DNA of 64,000 nucleotides from a bacterium (GTDB lineage Bacteria > Planctomycetota > SZUA-567): the NCBI GenBank assembly GCA_003249795.1, contig QKHZ01000188.1, positions 1 to 64,000 of the forward strand. The letters run 5' to 3'. The translations under genes and the position numbers were made by a program. This document shows positions 8,822 to 17,338 of this stretch, in pieces; positions within the stretch are counted from its first letter, which is position 1; the number at the start of each line of letters is the position of its first letter. The notes under the pieces were generated by a model. The model made no database searches. It worked only from the letters and a program-made list of their open reading frames with translations, and was not told where the DNA came from.

Positions 8822-10309
8822 ATGTCGCTTTCCATTCAAACCAATCTTTCTGCATTGTCGGCGTCAAACAGCCTGAATAAAAATACGGATTCGCTGAGTA
8901 CCGCTCTGCGCAAGTTGAGTTCTGGCCTGAAGATCACTGAAGCGTCGGACGATCCGTCAGGTCTGGTGATCTCCGAATACCTGAAGAGTCAGATCGCGAG
9001 CCTCAGTCAGTCGATGCAGAATACGACTGAAGCGAACAATGTCCTTTCGATTGCCGAAAGCGGCTTGTCTTCCATCGCCAGCCAGTTGACGACGATGCGG
9101 GCTCTGGCACTTGAAGCGCTCAACTCCGGAGCAACCAGTTCGTCACAGGTCTCTGCAAATCAGGCGCAGATCGACAGCAGCCTCAGCACAATCCAGAATA
9201 TCGCTTCGACAACAAGCTATGCAGGCGACACGCTGCTTGACGGTACCGAGTCGATTTCGTTTGCATCGAACGATCCGTCCGACCTGATCAATTCGTCGGC
9301 GAGCACCATCGAAACCTATTCGTCGGAATCGTCTGTTGCAACGACCGTCAGCTTCTCGGGCGACTCGGCAGATCAGGCGGAAAAAGCCTATGTCGAAACC
9401 GATCTCGGCGGCGGTACGACGCTGACTGAAGATCAGTCCTTCACTGTCACCGGCTCCAGCGGTTCGGTTGAGATCAACGCCGCGGCGGGAACGTCTGTGG
9501 CGGATATGGCCGATCAGATCAACAACTACAGTGACCAGACCGGCGTGACCGCTTACGCAATCAACGGCGGCACGGAGTTGCGTCTGGTTTCAAACGATTA
9601 CGGTTCAGACGAGTCCGTCAGCGTCACCCAGAACACCGGCAGCGCTTTCACAGAAGCCGGATCAACCGTCCGGGATTCGGGGCAGGATGCGACCGTATCG
9701 ATCGGCGGACGTCAGGTAACAGCCGACGGGCTTTCGGCAGACGCCAATACGGGTACATTTACCGGCACGATCCAGCTGACCGAAGCCGCGGCGCAGACAG
9801 GATACGATCAGGATACCCTGACTGATGCGACGGCAGCGTCTGTAACCATCAGCGACTTCTCCGGCGGGATGCAGTTTCAGCTTGGCTCAACGTCGACGTC
9901 TTCGTCGAGTGAAACCTTCGGCATTGAATCGTTCAATCTGGGCGATTTGGGCGAGGTTACGGTTGACGGAGTGAGTTACAGTCTTGCCGATATCGCTTCC
10001 GGCGGCAGCGCCTCTCTGGCTAACGATCCGGAACTGGCTCTGCAAATCATTGATCAGGCGATTTCGGATGTCGCTTCCCAGCAGGCGGCAATCGGCGCTT
10101 ATCAGAGCAATACATTGCAGTCGAATGCTAACTCGCTGAGTGTGGCGATTGAAAATTTGACCAGCACCGAAAGTGCGATTACCGACGCGGATATCGCTGA
10201 ACAGGTCACGGAGATGGCAAAGTACCAGCTGCTGCAGAAAGCGTCGTTGATGGCGCTTCAGGCGGCAAATACGAACGCGGAGAATGTTCTGACGCTTCTT
10301 GGCGGCTGA
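8822..10309 (+). CDS. Flagellin
   Basis: A 495-aa flagellar filament subunit. The conserved D0/D1 N-terminus (SIQTNLSALSASNSLNKN, LSSGLKITEASDDPSGLVIS) and C-terminus (ITDADIAEQVTEMAKYQLLQ, NVLTLLGG) are complete. Residues of about 150-400 form the variable, Ser/Thr/Gly-rich, acidic, surface-exposed domain. It begins at ATG 8822 after a strong AAGGAGGG site. No other flagellar gene is in the window, so it is an orphan locus. A secreted FecR-domain protein follows 220 nt later, under what looks like its own promoter. No signal peptide, as normal for flagellin (type III export). Confidence 0.95.
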   Translation: MSLSIQTNLSALSASNSLNKNTDSLSTALRKLSSGLKITEASDDPSGLVISEYLKSQIASLSQSMQNTTEANNVLSIAESGLSSIASQLTTMRALALEALNSGATSSSQVSANQAQIDSSLSTIQNIASTTSYAGDTLLDGTESISFASNDPSDLINSSASTIETYSSESSVATTVSFSGDSADQAEKAYVETDLGGGTTLTEDQSFTVTGSSGSVEINAAAGTSVADMADQINNYSDQTGVTAYAINGGTELRLVSNDYGSDESVSVTQNTGSAFTEAGSTVRDSGQDATVSIGGRQVTADGLSADANTGTFTGTIQLTEAAAQTGYDQDTLTDATAASVTISDFSGGMQFQLGSTSTSSSSETFGIESFNLGDLGEVTVDGVSYSLADIASGGSASLANDPELALQIIDQAISDVASQQAAIGAYQSNTLQSNANSLSVAIENLTSTESAITDADIAEQVTEMAKYQLLQKASLMALQAANTNAENVLTLLGG

Positions 10310-10354
10310 CGGGCAGCCAGTAGCCAGACAATTGTTATCATGAACCATAGTTAG

Positions 10355-10385
10355 ACAAGGCGATCGGTTGTTCCGGTCGTCTTGT
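10355..10385 (+). terminator. Probable flagellin terminator hairpin
   Basis: A 13-bp imperfect stem (ACAAGGCGATCGG / CCGGTCGTCTTGT) with a 5-nt loop, 46 nt after the flagellin stop. It lacks a clear U-tract, so it may be weak or serve as a 3' stabiliser. Confidence 0.45.
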
Positions 10386-10433
10386 GGCTATCGGGTTATT
10401 TAAAGCTCTGGCGATTCCCGTGCGAAAAGGTAC

Positions 10434-10462
10434 TTGTAAAAAGTATTATTGAAAAGTACACT
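10434..10462 (+). promoter_or_regulatory. Possible promoter of the secreted FecR-domain gene
   Basis: TTGTAA at 10434-10439, a 17-bp spacer, and TACACT at 10457-10462. It is a moderate match placed after the flagellin hairpin and 67 nt before ATG 10529. Confidence 0.35.
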
Positions 10463-10528
10463 ATTGTGGGTCGTTTTTGCGAGTTAGGTTGATTGCCTTG
10501 TGGTGATAAAAGGCAGAGGAGATCGGCA

Positions 10529-12121
10529 ATGACAGGCAGATGGTTTGCCTTACTCATGGTTTTGCTGGCAGGCGGTAATTTTCTCTGCTGGGCAGAAGAT
10601 GCCGCACCGTCCGAGCCGGCGACGGCTATCGCCAGTCGCCTGGAAGAAACTGCCAAACCAACGCCCGAAAAAGAACCGGCAATCGGATTTGTCACAACGG
10701 TGCGCGGAAAAGATATCGCAGCAGTCGGCCTTGACGGCAAACCTCGTGGGCTAACGCGTAACAGCCATGTTTATCTGGGTGATGTCATCAAGACCGGAAA
10801 GAACGGGCGGTTACAGATCCAGTTCGTCGACAAGACCGTCATCAGCGTTATGCCTGCCAGTGAAACCAAGATTGAAGCGTTTACGTATGATCCGGAATCG
10901 GGTCAGGCCGAGATGCGGACGTATCTTGAAAACGGCTATATCCGGGTGATGACCGGTGTGATCGGCAAAGTCGCTCCGGGCAAATTTTCCGTAACAACTC
11001 CGGGGGCGGTCATTTGTGTGCGCGGCACGGATTACTCGGTTATACAGATGATCCGCGGGACGATGCAGGTTATTCACCGCGGCGCGACCGATATGGCTTC
11101 GCGTCAAACGCCGGGTCCGGGTGCTCCGCCGCCGCCATTGCCGCAGGTCTATCAGGCAGGACAGGGCGGCGCAATCGGTCCGCAAGGACAGCCCTCTGGC
11201 CCGTTTGTGCTATCTCCGCAGCAGATGCGGGCGATTCGTCAGGGAATTGCGGTAATGCCGACCCGGCAGCAGATGATGACGCCGCCGAATCCGTCGCCGC
11301 CACCTCCGCCTCCTCCGGCAACCGGGCCGATCCCTCGGTCACTGATGCCGCCGCCGGTGAAGCTACCGCCGGAACCGGAAACGGTTCCTCCGGCCTCGGC
11401 TCTTGCATTGGCTGGTTTGGCGCCCGGGACGTTAGCACTCCTTCCTGCCGATTTGCAGCAGGCGTTGGAGAAACTTCTACCGCTGGTCACTGCGGAAACA
11501 ATGGAGCGGTTGCGGTTGGCGCTTGAGATTCTGGCGCAGATGGATCCGGAAGAGCAAGCGGCACTAACGGCTCTTCTTCAACAGCTTGAACAGCAGCTGG
11601 CTTTGGTTGAAGGACTCGATATCGAGGCGTTACTTGCCCAGTTGGAACAGCTGATTGCGGAGCAAGGCGAAGAAGGGCAGACAACAGCAGACACCTTCAG
11701 CGAAGTTCTGGCCGCGCTGAATGATATTGATGATGTGAAGGAACTCGAAGATCTGCTTGCAGATAATTCGGATTGGATATGGGTTCAGAAAACCGACTCC
11801 AACGGCTATCTGGTTTATTCCGGCACGTTCGACAAACTTGATACAAATAATGGTAATGCCCAAATTGCGAATGCGGCGACCAAAGAGATTTATTTTGAAG
11901 AGCAATATGAAAACTATTATGTTCTGAATGGGGACGATTATCTCACTCAATTGCTTCAAGATGAATCTACCGGCAACTGGTGGAGCGGGTTGTGGTATTA
12001 TACGGAAACTGACTCGTACAACTACTATCTGCAGGGAAATCCAACCGACAATCCTGTCTATATATTGGTGTCGAGTTCAGCGTATGCTGCTGCTTCTGTG
12101 GATGACTCTGGTGGAGGTTGA
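10529..12121 (+). CDS. Secreted FecR-domain protein with proline-rich linker
   Basis: A 530-aa exported protein. A signal peptide (MTGRWFALLMVLLAGGNFLCWA) is followed by a FecR-type beta-sandwich at about 45-170 (LTRNSHVYLGDVIKTGKNG, VRGTDYSVIQ), a Pro-rich region near 180-300 with a run of seven prolines, a Leu/Gln-rich helical segment near 310-400, and a C-terminal Tyr/Asp/Asn-rich region. I chose ATG 10529 because GAGGAG precedes it. FecR domains of this kind are common in large surface proteins; here it lacks the transmembrane signalling layout of an anti-sigma factor. Its position after flagellin may mean a cell-surface role. Confidence 0.75.
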   Translation: MTGRWFALLMVLLAGGNFLCWAEDAAPSEPATAIASRLEETAKPTPEKEPAIGFVTTVRGKDIAAVGLDGKPRGLTRNSHVYLGDVIKTGKNGRLQIQFVDKTVISVMPASETKIEAFTYDPESGQAEMRTYLENGYIRVMTGVIGKVAPGKFSVTTPGAVICVRGTDYSVIQMIRGTMQVIHRGATDMASRQTPGPGAPPPPLPQVYQAGQGGAIGPQGQPSGPFVLSPQQMRAIRQGIAVMPTRQQMMTPPNPSPPPPPPPATGPIPRSLMPPPVKLPPEPETVPPASALALAGLAPGTLALLPADLQQALEKLLPLVTAETMERLRLALEILAQMDPEEQAALTALLQQLEQQLALVEGLDIEALLAQLEQLIAEQGEEGQTTADTFSEVLAALNDIDDVKELEDLLADNSDWIWVQKTDSNGYLVYSGTFDKLDTNNGNAQIANAATKEIYFEEQYENYYVLNGDDYLTQLLQDESTGNWWSGLWYYTETDSYNYYLQGNPTDNPVYILVSSSAYAAASVDDSGGG

Positions 12122-12133
12122 TTTTGCCTTTCA

Positions 12134-12169
12134 CAAAAAATCCCTGCTGTGACAGCAGGGATTTTTTTA
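12134..12169. terminator. Bidirectional terminator between the FecR-domain gene and carbonic anhydrase
   Basis: A perfect inverted repeat (AAAAATCCCTGCTGT / ACAGCAGGGATTTTT) with poly-A on the left and poly-T on the right serves both convergent genes. It overlaps the TAA stop of the carbonic anhydrase gene at 12167-12169. Confidence 0.9.
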
Positions 12170-12853
12170 TGGGATGATATGTTCTGTCTGAGCATCCACT
12201 GCGCTGTTTTTACAGTGATTGATGATCGCCTCACGGTATAACGGTTGAAGCTCATCCCGTTTTTTTACACACAAGCCCATGTCGCGCAAGAGTCCGGTTT
12301 CAAGTTCATAAATCCAGCCGTGCACAGACAATTCCTGACCTCGCCGCCATGCGTTCTGCACAACCGTGGTCATACAAGCGTTATAAACCTGTTCGATTAC
12401 GTTCAGCTCGCAGAGCATTTCATATCTGGCTTCCATCGTCGGGCAGGCATTCAGGATTTCCTCGTGCTTTTCGATAACGTCCTGCACGTGGCGCAGCCAG
12501 TTGTCGATCAGCCCGTGTTCCTGATTGTCGAGAACAGCTTTGACTCCGCCGCAGCAGGAGTGCCCGCAGACGATGATGTGTTTGACCCCAAGGATCTCGA
12601 CGGCGTACTGCATCGAAGACAGGCACGAGAGATCCGTATGGATAACAAGGTTTGCGATGTTGCGGTGTTCAAATAGTTCGCCGGATTGAAAGCCGGTGAC
12701 TTCGCTGGCTGGCACGCGGCTGTCGGCGCAACCGATCCAGAAATATTTCGGGGTCTGGTCTTTTGCCAGCTTTGAGAAAAACTCCGGTTGGGTCTGGCTG
12801 ATCTCTTCGGCGCGTTTGCGGTTGAAAGAAAAAACGTCTTTGAGGGTTCTCAT
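12167..12853 (-). CDS. can: Beta-carbonic anhydrase (Can type)
   Basis: A 228-aa zinc enzyme interconverting CO2 and bicarbonate in the cytosol. Zinc ligands are in WIGCADSRVPASE (Cys, Asp) and IIVCGHSCCGGV (His, Cys). The segments ELFEHRNIANLVIHTDL, LIDNWLRHVQDV and CELNVIEQVYN closely follow the E. coli Can pattern. The start ATG 12853 overlaps the stop of the upstream single-helix protein by 4 nt (ATGA), so the two are translationally coupled. The C-terminus is a few residues longer than usual, ending in TEHIIP. Confidence 0.95.
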   Translation of the reverse strand: MRTLKDVFSFNRKRAEEISQTQPEFFSKLAKDQTPKYFWIGCADSRVPASEVTGFQSGELFEHRNIANLVIHTDLSCLSSMQYAVEILGVKHIIVCGHSCCGGVKAVLDNQEHGLIDNWLRHVQDVIEKHEEILNACPTMEARYEMLCELNVIEQVYNACMTTVVQNAWRRGQELSVHGWIYELETGLLRDMGLCVKKRDELQPLYREAIINHCKNSAVDAQTEHIIP

Positions 12854-13152
12854 TTTTGATGTTCCTTTACCGTTTCAGCTGCTTTGTCCGTTGCTTGTCC
12901 AATCCATCCGCGGATCTGCTCTGTAAGTGTGCGGATCAATTTGCCCGCGCGCTCAGTACCGATCCGGATGACCTCAGATGTATTACCGTTCTGATGTTCG
13001 TATTCGTTGTAAATCCAGCCGCTGCAGAATGCCGCCAGCAGCAAGCACAGGATAAAAATCCAGTGGACAAAGAAACCTACGCACCCGCGTTTTTTTGCAG
13101 GCGCTACAGGTGTTTTGGCCAGTGTTTCTTCTTTTACTTTTGCTTCTGCCAT
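12850..13152 (-). CDS. Single-pass membrane protein coupled to carbonic anhydrase
   Basis: A 100-aa protein. A short Lys/Ala-rich N-terminus (KKRGCVGF) precedes one membrane helix (FVHWIFILCLLLAAFCSGWIY, about residues 28-48); the rest is a hydrophilic helix likely outside the cytoplasm. No family is recognised. Its stop overlaps the carbonic anhydrase start (ATGA). The linkage suggests, but does not show, a function related to CO2/bicarbonate. Confidence 0.65.
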   Translation of the reverse strand: MAEAKVKEETLAKTPVAPAKKRGCVGFFVHWIFILCLLLAAFCSGWIYNEYEHQNGNTSEVIRIGTERAGKLIRTLTEQIRGWIGQATDKAAETVKEHQK

Positions 13153-13209
13153 GATGTTTTCGCTTTTTCGTCTTTCCTGTTAACGTCCTTGTTTGCGGTC
13201 GCAGAGAAA

Positions 13210-13236
13210 AGCCCTTGTCGCATCGCGGCAAGGGCT
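13210..13236 (-). terminator. Terminator of the McsA-like gene
   Basis: A 12-bp stem (AGCCCTTGTCGC / GCGGCAAGGGCT, one wobble pair) with a 3-nt loop is followed by TTTTCTCT on the minus strand. It lies 27 nt past the stop at 13264. Confidence 0.8.
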
Positions 13237-13263
13237 GCAAAACTGTTTGGGGCGCTGTTCCTG

Positions 13264-13788
13264 TTATTTATCTTCCTTCAGGGTCGCCAAGCGGTCGCGC
13301 AGGCCTGCTGCCTCTTCATAATGTTCGAGTTCGACCGCTTCGCGCAGTTTACGCTGGCACTCCAGAATCTCATGACGTTTACGTGCGACTTCTGTATGCC
13401 CCGCGTTTTCAGGCGTTTTACCGACATGGTGGGCGGTACGTCCGTGGATCTCCTCGATCATCGGCAGCAGCGGCCCATTGAAGGCTTCGTAGTCGTGCGC
13501 GCAGCCAAAGCGTCCTTTCTGGCGGAACTCACTCCAGCTGATTCCGCAGCGGCCGCAGACGATTTCATTGGCGTCGTCAACCTGTGCTTTTTCTTCCGGA
13601 ATAACGGAGTTGATCTTTTTGTCCAGCGTCTTGAGCACCTGTTGAAGGGATGCGGTTTGTTTGAGTGAAATGCCTTTTTGCGCAGCGCATTGCTCGCACA
13701 TATGCAGTTCTTTTTTGACATTATTGTGAATGTCAGTCAGGTGAACGGTTGCGGGTGCCTTTTTGCAGATTTCGCAAATCTTGTGCAT
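13264..13788 (-). CDS. McsA-like UvrB/UvrC-motif zinc-binding protein
   Basis: A 174-aa protein with paired-Cys zinc motifs (CEICKK near residue 4, CEQCAA near 32, CGRCG near 77, GC near 92) and a C-terminal UvrB/UvrC (UVR) motif (LEHYEEAAGLRDRLATLKED). In Firmicutes McsA is the activator of the arginine kinase McsB and part of the CtsR/ClpC stress system. No mcsB or clpC homologue is adjacent here, so that role is only an inference from family. The start ATG 13788 (MHKICEIC) has GAGGAG 6 nt upstream; a longer frame adds 22 residues without support. Confidence 0.85.
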   Translation of the reverse strand: MHKICEICKKAPATVHLTDIHNNVKKELHMCEQCAAQKGISLKQTASLQQVLKTLDKKINSVIPEEKAQVDDANEIVCGRCGISWSEFRQKGRFGCAHDYEAFNGPLLPMIEEIHGRTAHHVGKTPENAGHTEVARKRHEILECQRKLREAVELEHYEEAAGLRDRLATLKEDK

Positions 13789-14010
13789 GGCCAACTCCTC
13801 TTCTATCGTAATGGGTGACCTTATTGATTTCGGATGGCGGCGCAGTTTTGTCACGCTTTCAGCCCGAAACGAAAACCATCTTGAAATCCAGTGTCATGAC
13901 GCAGACGTTTTCCTTTGCATTCCAGCGCGAAAATTGACCAAGAATCCCAATCGCGGCTGGGCGTCAGTTCTCACCCATATTCAGTAGTATACCCGTTACG
14001 GGCCGTTTTG

Positions 14011-15345
14011 TCACTGTTTCTCCCACTTCAAAAGCTGGGCAACCTGCGAAAGTGTAGAACCGGCTTCAATTTCTTTGCGCAAGCGGTTTTCAGCTTCCAG
14101 CACGTCAAGGGCGCGATTGGCGTATTCAACCGCCTGCCCTTTGGGCAGGACAATGACGCCGTCGTCGTCGCCAAGAAGCCAGTCGCCGGGATTGACCGTC
14201 TGCCCGCCGACATGGATGCGCCCGCCGATTTCGCCAAATCCTTTCGGATCGCCCGCATCAGGGCAGACCGTGACGCTGAAAAGCGGCATTCCGAGTTTCA
14301 GTGCGTCGACGGTGTCGCGGATGGCGCCGTAGATGATGACACCGGCCAGTCCCGCGTTTTTGGCTGAACGTGTAGCGAGCTCTCCCCAGGGCGCCGGAGG
14401 CACCCCGCCGCAGTCGGCAATCACGACCCCGCCGGGGCCTGCGATATCGATGGCCTGTACGACTTTGTTCCAGTCTCCCGGAGCCGAGCGCACGGTTGTG
14501 GCGGGGCCCACGAGTTTCAGACCCGGGGTGCGGCAGACAAGGCCGCGGATCGCCGGTTTTCGGTGTAGCGCGTCTGACAGGTTTGAGGCCGAGACCTGCA
14601 TCAGAATGTCGCGGATTTCATTTTCACCACCGCGCCGGTGCGCACCGCCTGAGGACGGGGTGACGGCCTGACGGGTGACGATCGATTTCTTGATTTCCTT
14701 TGCCGCTTCGGTTGCGTTGGAGGCTTTGTGCAGCGCGCCGCCGACAATCACGATTGATGCGCCTGCTTCTACCATTGCACCCGCGGTTTCAGCTGTAACG
14801 CCGCCTGCGACAGCTACCGGAATTTTTACGGCAGCCGCAACCTGCCGGACGCGGTCAAGGGGGTCTTTGCCTTCCATCTGCTCGTCAACAGGGCAGTGAA
14901 CGCCGATGATGTCGACACCAAGGGCTTCGACTTGTTTTGCGCGCTCTGCGGCGTTTGCGATGCCGAGGGTGTCGCAGTAGATTTTTACGCCGTAAGCGGC
15001 ACCGGCTTCTACACACTGGCGGATGGTTGCGTCAGCTGCTGCGGCCATGCAGACGGCAATCGAGGCACCGGCTTTGGCGGCGGATTCAACTTCGACTTTC
15101 CCCGCGTCCATCGTCTTCAGATCCGCGATGACCACGTGTTGCGGAAACAGCGAGCGGATACGGCGGACAGCGTCTAGCCCTTCGCTCTTGATCAGCGGGG
15201 TGCCGCATTCGATCCAGTCGGCGCCGCCTGCGACTGCTTCCTGTCCCAACTTTTCCGCGCGCTCAATATCGAGAAAGTCGAGAGCGACTTGCAGAACCGG
15301 GAAGGGGCCGTTGACGGTAGCGGGGGCGTTGGATAAAGTACTCAT
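14011..15345 (-). CDS. Hexulose-6-phosphate synthase fused to an RraA-like domain
   Basis: A 444-aa two-domain protein. Residues 15-215 are an OMP-decarboxylase-superfamily barrel of the hexulose-6-phosphate synthase type: VALDFLDIERA, the catalytic VIADLKTMDAG, and phosphate-binding VAVAGGVTAET and IVIVGGALHKA. Residues 235-430 are an RraA/HMG-aldolase-like domain with LSDALHRK, GVVIADCGG and GVIIYGAIRDT. The known reaction of the first domain is formaldehyde plus ribulose-5-phosphate to and from hexulose-6-phosphate. The same fusion is known in archaea. It starts inside the end of queD (4-nt ATGA overlap). No 6-phospho-3-hexuloisomerase gene is nearby. Confidence 0.85.
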   Translation of the reverse strand: MSTLSNAPATVNGPFPVLQVALDFLDIERAEKLGQEAVAGGADWIECGTPLIKSEGLDAVRRIRSLFPQHVVIADLKTMDAGKVEVESAAKAGASIAVCMAAAADATIRQCVEAGAAYGVKIYCDTLGIANAAERAKQVEALGVDIIGVHCPVDEQMEGKDPLDRVRQVAAAVKIPVAVAGGVTAETAGAMVEAGASIVIVGGALHKASNATEAAKEIKKSIVTRQAVTPSSGGAHRRGGENEIRDILMQVSASNLSDALHRKPAIRGLVCRTPGLKLVGPATTVRSAPGDWNKVVQAIDIAGPGGVVIADCGGVPPAPWGELATRSAKNAGLAGVIIYGAIRDTVDALKLGMPLFSVTVCPDAGDPKGFGEIGGRIHVGGQTVNPGDWLLGDDDGVIVLPKGQAVEYANRALDVLEAENRLRKEIEAGSTLSQVAQLLKWEKQ

Positions 15346-15719
15346 TTTTTCTCAGCTTTCTGATAAGTTGCGCTGCAGCGTTCTGACTCCCAGACGCGGA
15401 CGGCGTAGACATGTGCATTTTGCGGCAGGCGCGTGTCGATCTCTTCAAAAATAAACTTGGCCAGATTCTCCGAGGTCGGATTGATCGTGTCGAAGGGCGG
15501 CGTTTCATTCAGGAAGCAGTGGTCGAGTTTGCCCAGTTCTTCACGCAGGATGGCCTTAAGGTCGCCGAAATCCATGAGCATGCCGATCGGGTCAAGCTCA
15601 GCCCCGCAGACAGTGACGCAGACCTTCCAGTTATGTCCGTGAAGGTTTTCGCATTTGCCTTTGTAGCCCCGCAGCTGGTGGGCTGAGGCAAAACTTTCTT
15701 CCACATCCAGAAAATACAC
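15342..15719 (-). CDS. queD: 6-carboxy-5,6,7,8-tetrahydropterin synthase (QueD/PTPS family)
   Basis: A 125-aa enzyme of queuosine/7-deazaguanine biosynthesis. The zinc site uses SFASAHQL and ENLHGHNW; the catalytic Cys is in GKCENLHGH and the acidic partner in WESERCSATY, the pattern of QueD. The start is GTG 15719 with AAAGG 6 nt upstream. It is coupled by a 4-nt overlap to the hexulose-6-phosphate synthase fusion, an unusual partner. No queC or queE is nearby. Confidence 0.9.
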   Translation of the reverse strand: MYFLDVEESFASAHQLRGYKGKCENLHGHNWKVCVTVCGAELDPIGMLMDFGDLKAILREELGKLDHCFLNETPPFDTINPTSENLAKFIFEEIDTRLPQNAHVYAVRVWESERCSATYQKAEKK

Positions 15720-16102
15720 GCTGATCCTTTCGGAACAAAATACGTAGCCTCATCCGGTCTGGTCAACCCACAGATGATTGGCCTCGGTTAAAAAATACAT
15801 CGTACCGCGCAAGCGTCGATTCGTCAAGCTGCAGGCTGGCGTGGATTAAGGGTGTAGCTTGCTGGTGTGTGCAAACTCTATAAGGGAGGGGAAAATACAG
15901 ACCGTTGAGAGAATGGATTTATTTTTCAGAATCGACCTTTTTGAAAAATCTTCTTCCTTGCCGGTAAAAAAGGCGTGCGGTAAATTTATAGATGTCAGGT
16001 TAAAGAATCATTATAAAAGTAACGTAGTTTGGAGACCTGTCCTGATTTCAGCCAATGTGCGCTATTATGTATTAATTTATTGATATTATTTTGGGGAATA
16101 CC
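15720..16102. other. Intergenic region between queD and the EAL-HDOD gene
   Basis: This 383-nt divergent region should hold the promoters of both flanking genes. I see no clear -35/-10 pair, no conserved RNA fold and no credible coding frame; a 74-codon frame inside it has no protein-like features. Confidence 0.5.
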
Positions 16103-17338
16103 GTGACAAAATCGCATGTAGCCCGTCAGCCAATTTTTCGTCCGGACTTGAAGGTCGAAGCATATGAACTGCTCTTCCGTGCAGGGGTAGGTGCCTGTTT
16201 TGATGATTATACCGGTGAGCAAGCATCGACTGCAGTTTTATCAGAAAGCTTTTTTGACGCCGGAATCGGTTCGGTTACCGGTGGCGCTCCCGCTTTCATC
16301 AATTTCACCGGAGAGTTGATTTTACAAGATGTCGTGGAGATATTTCCACCGGAATCGATTGTCGTCGAGTTACTGGAGACGATTGAGCCGACAGAGGAAA
16401 TCATTCGTGCCTGCCGACGCCTGAAAGATAACGGCTACACACTGGCGCTTGATGATTTTATCTATGAAAAGAAATTTGACCCGCTGATCGAACTGGCTTC
16501 GATCATCAAAGTTGATTTCAAGCTGACCTCGCCAAAGCAACAAAGCATTTACATCGATCACTTTGGCAAACGATGCCAAATGCTGGCTGAGAAGGTCGAA
16601 ACATACGAAGAATTCGACCGCGCGCTGAAGGCCGGATATAACCTGTTTCAGGGATTTTTCTTCAGTCGTCCGGTTACACTGAATTCGCACAGTCTTCCTG
16701 CCAACAAAGCCAATGCGATGCTACTGCTTAGTGAAGTCAGCCGTCCGATTGATGACTGGAAAAAGATCGAGATGGCAATCAAGCGGGATGTGGCTCTGAG
16801 CTACAAGCTGCTGCGTTATATCAATTCGTCATTTTTCGGATTAAACAACAAGATTAACTCGCTCAGCCAGGCGTTGAAACTGCTGGGGGTGCGTTCGGTG
16901 CGCAAGTGGGCGTCTCTGGTGGCGATGTCGTGTCTTGTCGATAACAAGCCGATGGAGCTGATGCGGCATTCACTGGTGCGTGCGAGTATGTGCGAGCGGC
17001 TGGCACCAGCAACGGGGAATGCCGAACGGCTGAACGATCTGTTTTTACTTGGTCTGTTTTCCATGCTGGACACGATGCTGGACCAACCGATGGACTCTAT
17101 TCTGGAAGAGATGCCGCTGGCAGACGATTTGCGGGATGCGCTTCTGGGAAAAGAAAACCCGCTGCGTGAAATCCTTGATCTGGTTGTCCGGTACGAACGA
17201 GCGAAGTGGGACGAGTTGCAGATTCAGGCTGCAGCGCATTCGATCTCTGTTGAATCCTTGCCGGATACGTATTATCAGGCGGTGAATTGGACCGAACAGA
17301 TTATGTCGCAGACGATGTCAATGTCAAAGAAAGCATAG
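16103..17338 (+). CDS. EAL-HDOD signalling protein (YuxH type)
   Basis: A 411-aa cytoplasmic protein. The N-terminal EAL-type barrel (about 1-205) has AYELLFRAG, VVELLETIEP, LALDDFIYEKKF and QGFFFSRP; it has a DDF motif but lacks the EAL triplet and the loop-6 glycine, so c-di-GMP hydrolysis is doubtful. The C-terminal HDOD domain (about 210-390) shows RDVALSYKLLRYINSSFFGL and LLGVRSVRKWASLVAM. The start is GTG 16103 after GGGG by 7 nt. Such proteins act in motility and stress signalling. It stands alone with its own terminator. Confidence 0.88.
   Translation: MTKSHVARQPIFRPDLKVEAYELLFRAGVGACFDDYTGEQASTAVLSESFFDAGIGSVTGGAPAFINFTGELILQDVVEIFPPESIVVELLETIEPTEEIIRACRRLKDNGYTLALDDFIYEKKFDPLIELASIIKVDFKLTSPKQQSIYIDHFGKRCQMLAEKVETYEEFDRALKAGYNLFQGFFFSRPVTLNSHSLPANKANAMLLLSEVSRPIDDWKKIEMAIKRDVALSYKLLRYINSSFFGLNNKINSLSQALKLLGVRSVRKWASLVAMSCLVDNKPMELMRHSLVRASMCERLAPATGNAERLNDLFLLGLFSMLDTMLDQPMDSILEEMPLADDLRDALLGKENPLREILDLVVRYERAKWDELQIQAAAHSISVESLPDTYYQAVNWTEQIMSQTMSMSKKA

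Noticed and set aside
8528-8822. A riboswitch in the long flagellin leader
   Set aside because: I found small hairpins such as CAGG-N6-CCTG but no match to the c-di-GMP or other known aptamer cores that I can recall.
15859-16083. A 74-codon plus-strand frame with a possible GTG/ATG start between queD and the EAL-HDOD gene
   Set aside because: No recognisable family or membrane or signal features, low-complexity basic composition, and it lies where divergent promoters are expected.
16103-17338. EAL domain as an active c-di-GMP phosphodiesterase
   Set aside because: The EAL triplet and the loop-6 glycine are missing or changed, as in EAL-HDOD proteins; a sensor or scaffold role is more likely.
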